The translations under genes were made by a program, and so were the position numbers. From the NCBI RefSeq assembly GCF_035083965.1, contig NC_089726.1, forward strand, positions 12,715,501 through 12,779,500: 64,000 nucleotides of DNA, read 5' to 3'. Source of the DNA: Branchiostoma lanceolatum. Taxonomy: Eukaryota; Chordata; Leptocardii; Amphioxiformes; Branchiostomatidae. Under the pieces are notes generated by a model, which worked only from the letters and a program-made list of their open reading frames with translations, ran no database searches and had not been told where the DNA came from. This document shows, piece after piece, positions 60,580-64,000 of this stretch (positions are counted from its first letter, which is position 1; every line of letters begins with the position of its first letter).

Positions 60580-61814
60580 TGATAAAGAAATGACACAGAA
60601 ACAAGGATTCCCGCACACTTAGCAAGGTGCACACTTACCCTCAAGTGAACTAAGGTGTCCCAAGGATAATTCAGCTACCACTTGGGGTCCTGAGTGAAAA
60701 TGGACATAAGTCGGCCATACACATTTCAAAACGTCTCAAATTTGCAGGGAAGTGAGATTAGATGTATGTCTTTGCGTCTAAGTAAATTTGATATTGTTAC
60801 GTTACATCCATATGTTTATTTAATTAAAATGATAATGTCATTTTTTTCGGTAGAAAATGTTGTGCGCAGAACCATTCCCGAGGTTCAAAATGTGTAGTTT
60901 GTTGTGTAAACCTTCCAACATTTACCTTTAACCAGAAACTGGGTCCTTATATCAATACTACCTTGCCTTCTTCTGAAAAATCGTAATTTGTGTATATTAT
61001 TGATATTTTTTGGGGGCAGTTCTTTCATAACTGGCTTAAATCAAACCATCGGAATCATTTTACAATACTTTCGCCAGACCTTTGTGTATAGCAGGACATG
61101 GTCATTCATATAATTAATTTTTTATTCTTCCTAAAAGGTTACTATGGTCCTTTAAAATGGTTTAAAGTTTGTACTATAAAATTCACCAGGAGTGGAACAT
61201 TTTCATCACTTTCTCCCATCAATCAACTTGACAGCCTGATCACTTAGGCTATTTAGCACCTTTTTGTGAAGCAATTATAAGTAATCTGCATTTGCATCAG
61301 GGTTCAGCTTGTGTATGTTTCATTCATTGTTATGCGTAGTTTGGTGTGTCAGGATTGTCTAGCGGCTGTTTTCACCGGACCATACTACAATGTTCACCAA
61401 AATAAATGTTCACCAACGTTCACCAAACACAAAAAAATGACACAAAATGGCAGTTGGCAAATGAATAAAAGTTCAAACATCTCTTTTACTTCTTAGCCGT
61501 TAAAGTATAACCCGTACTTGTGTAGACAATAAATAATCTAAGGCGATCAGAATCATTGAATTCTCGAAAGTTTATTCTGATGATAGCAGGGAGACCTAAA
61601 AGACCATCACGGCCTCGCTGAATAAAGTATACAATATAAAACTACGTGTGGGTGTTTGCCGCGCGGGGTACTGTAGTGAGGTCCCGGGACTGAATTCGGC
61701 AGCGTACTGTGTAAAAAGTGCACTTAACATTTGATGTAGGGGTATTAAATTTTGGATGTGAATCGATCGGTTATTATTGAAACCATTGTAATTACAGTGT
61801 AGGCTTCTTTATGC
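60580..61814. other. Intergenic, no gene seen
   Basis: AT-rich sequence with a local triplication of gttcaccaa at about 61391-61425. No exon, RNA gene or clear repeat recognised. Confidence 0.4.
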
Positions 61815-62014
61815 TAGCCTCCTTCGCAGACTTTTTGGAACGGCGGCGTGTATATTTGGGGGAGGGGGGTGACGCGATCATCATGGATGAAAACTCCCTC
61901 GGCGGCGAGAGTCCCTTGCCGGCATTAGAGAACTCTGGTCCGTGTAAGAAATCGCGTCACCCCCCTCCCCCAAATATATACGCCGCCGTTTCAGGAAGTC
62001 TGCGAAGGAGACTA
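61815..62014. mobile_element. 200-bp palindromic MITE
   Basis: 64-nt terminal inverted repeats (61815-61878 and 61951-62014): left begins tagcctccttcgcagac, right ends gtctgcgaaggagacta, and both carry atatttgggggaggggggtg with gacgcgat next to the 72-nt spacer. Arms differ at only a few positions, so fairly young. Flanks tttatg (left) and ttttatg (right) may be a target-site duplication. No transposase. Confidence 0.88.
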
Positions 62015-63836
62015 TTTTTATGTCTAGTGTATCTGTAACAATTTGAATCGATGATAGAGAGCTGGAAGTCTTTTTTAAAAGCTCCTTTTAAGTGGTACAT
62101 TTGTCGGTTACACCTCATTCAAATAACAAACATTATTTGTCTATCGTATCTTTAAAATTCTAGTCGACTGTTTTTCTCCTAAAGTGTCATGCCCTTAGGC
62201 AGAGATATTCACCTTGATTCATATCATCAGACTACGTCGGTCGAAGTTTTGTCTTCTCTATAATGTATGTCATTAATCGGTATGGCTACGTAAAACAATT
62301 ATGGCAAGATCTTATCCAAAATCGCTCTCACAGAACACGAGTCAAGAGCAGCTAATTTGTTATCTCCAATATGTATTGTGATTTACGTCAACTCGACGCC
62401 TTCTGTCTAAACTATCAGGCATAAAATCGTTATAGGTAGTCAAATTAAATCTATTTACACTAAGAATAAACAACGAAAACAAGTAAAAATGTTCCTTCAA
62501 TCAGATTTACCTTGATGTTTATGATTAAAACACTGTCACGCATTTTGAAACAAAGGAACTTGGTCCGACCCAAGCGCTGATTTTAGAGGGATTTCTCATG
62601 TACATGATACATGGTACATGTAATGCGTTTTCGCTACCTTCTTATAATTACTAAGTACTGAGTATAAAGGGCTTTTATGCGTCCCAGTGTAATATTTGTG
62701 AAACATCTGTGGATGAGGAGGCTTGTTTATGATAACGAATAAAATGAAACATTATTGACATGTACCATGTACAGATTACATGCATAGCTATATGATGATA
62801 TCCCCAGACAAGCTACAGATAGATGTGTATTGGGCTGTCTGCTGTCATTCTATGTTTATGAACTATCAAAATGGCCATATGTTGCATTTTCAACTGTCAT
62901 TTCCTTTTATATGTCTTTCTGAAAGATATGAAACACGCACATGTACACAGCTCATATTGCCGATATAACTTGTGTGGATTTTACTGCAATTTAGCTCAGA
63001 GTCTTGTCATTTTCCTTTTACTGTTTGTTCGGCCATCTTGGAAACAGAGTCCCCGGGAGGTGCACCAATTATCTCACCAGGAGAAATTAGCGCGCGATTC
63101 GGATGCAGAATAGGGGCGGGACCGGAGGGCGGTGCACAGCACTCAAACTACTGAATATTTACAAGCGACAGGCTCCGCTTGGTTCATTACAATATTGAAT
63201 TGCCTAATCACCATATTCAAATGGGGTATTTGGTGAGAATGGCATGGACAACCCGGGGACACCTTAGTTGCGCTGAGCCGTTATAAAACTGACTGATTGT
63301 GACTTCATAATGTTGGCTAATTACTACGATCCTTACTGAAGGTCTCTGTTGCTCTTTTGACCTAAACTTCCTTGCCTTTGAAATCTCTTGTCTTTCTACT
63401 GTCTTACTCTGCTGACACAACATTGATTACTTTATCGCTTCGCTGCAGTCCACTTTAACAAACGAATACCCGTCAAAGATGTCAAAGAATAACAATTATG
63501 GCACAACAATAGCAGACTAATTTTACAGTACCGTTGCAAGTTCGGTAAGGAGTTACACTGAAACTTCTTGGACATTATGTGACGGAGTAAAATGTTACTG
63601 TTACTTGTGATTGCAATTGCATACACATTTGAATGGTGTTTCCACCATTCGTACATTCGGTTTGATTTGAGCTGTCATCGGCGAGGTTAACACTTGTATT
63701 TTCTTTGATATACATGCAAAATCAGCCACTAAAAGTCGCACAATAAAATAAACAATAGTATAGACAATACATATTCGTATAGATCAAATGACGTGGACAA
63801 CATGTGCACGTCAGCGTGTGAATTCTCTAAATCGTG
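62015..63836. other. Intergenic, no gene confirmed
   Basis: Mostly AT-rich. A GC-rich island at about 63030-63180 contains ggggcggga (Sp1-like) and ccatcttgg (YY1-like) and could be a promoter or enhancer; no exon could be tied to it. Confidence 0.35.
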
Positions 63837-63937
63837 TCAGCTTTTCTCTGGCTGTAACAGCGCAATCATTTGGCTGCACACGGCTCTGATGCTGGTCAGG
63901 CATCCCCTGTGGCCTTCCTCCCTCATGTTCTTGGCGA
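63837..63937 (-). CDS. Candidate last coding exon of a minus-strand gene beyond the right edge
   Basis: After a good acceptor (ttctacag) the minus strand reads AKNMREEGHRGCLTSIRAVC, then SQMIALLQPEKS and a TGA stop at 63837-63839; the exon would enter in phase 1. GC content exceeds the flanks. The peptide is amphipathic-helical and not recognised. The rest of the gene would lie right of the window. Confidence 0.4.
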
Positions 63938-64000
63938 CTGTAGAAGTAGATGGTTGATCAGTTCTGTGGAGAATTCGAACATAAATATTGATGATATTGT

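Noticed and set aside
61811-62038. 75-residue ORF
   Set aside because: Runs through the palindromic MITE.

Overview
The window looks like nuclear DNA of an intron-rich invertebrate deuterostome, most likely an amphioxus (Branchiostoma-like cephalochordate). The genes have many short, phase-consistent exons with GT-AG borders, proteins whose nearest relatives are recognisable human genes, AT-rich introns of 0.1-3 kb, and many small repeats and MITE-like hairpins. The organism is an inference; gene families were recognised by eye and no search was run.

Layout. (1) 567-21546, +: the 3' part of a voltage-gated calcium channel alpha2/delta gene, reconstructed as 36 in-frame exons (866 residues to the stop), with a long 3' UTR to about 24.3 kb. 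It has two tandem-duplicated, apparently mutually exclusive exon pairs in the VWA domain and an AT-AC (U12-type) intron near its 3' end. (2) 25040-27856, -: a 325-residue WD40 protein in 7 exons. (3) 28896-34637, +: the Wnt O-acyltransferase porcupine (PORCN), 13 coding exons, head-to-head with the WD40 gene. (4) 35864-37170 and 37999-41758, -: two tandem paralogs for secreted von Willebrand factor C (VWC) proteins, each VWC followed by an unfamiliar five-cysteine module with basic, furin-like sites. (5) 42226-43575, +: an intronless kaptin (KPTN), head-to-head with the larger VWC gene. (6) 45412-56737, +: CEP41, 13 coding exons, with two U12-type introns, a 36-nt cassette exon and a possible short isoform with its own last exon. 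(7) 58.6-64 kb: mostly gene-free, with a 334-bp tandem repeat, a 200-bp palindromic MITE and what may be the last exon of a minus-strand gene running off the right edge.

The genes do not form one pathway. Porcupine (Wnt secretion), alpha2/delta (channel trafficking), kaptin (KICSTOR/mTORC1 amino-acid sensing) and CEP41 (ciliary tubulin glutamylation) are conserved single genes. The VWC family is the lineage-specific part. The most notable signals are the alpha2/delta exon pair that appears to swap a MIDAS metal-site residue, the three minor-spliceosome introns, and the VWC plus five-cysteine family.
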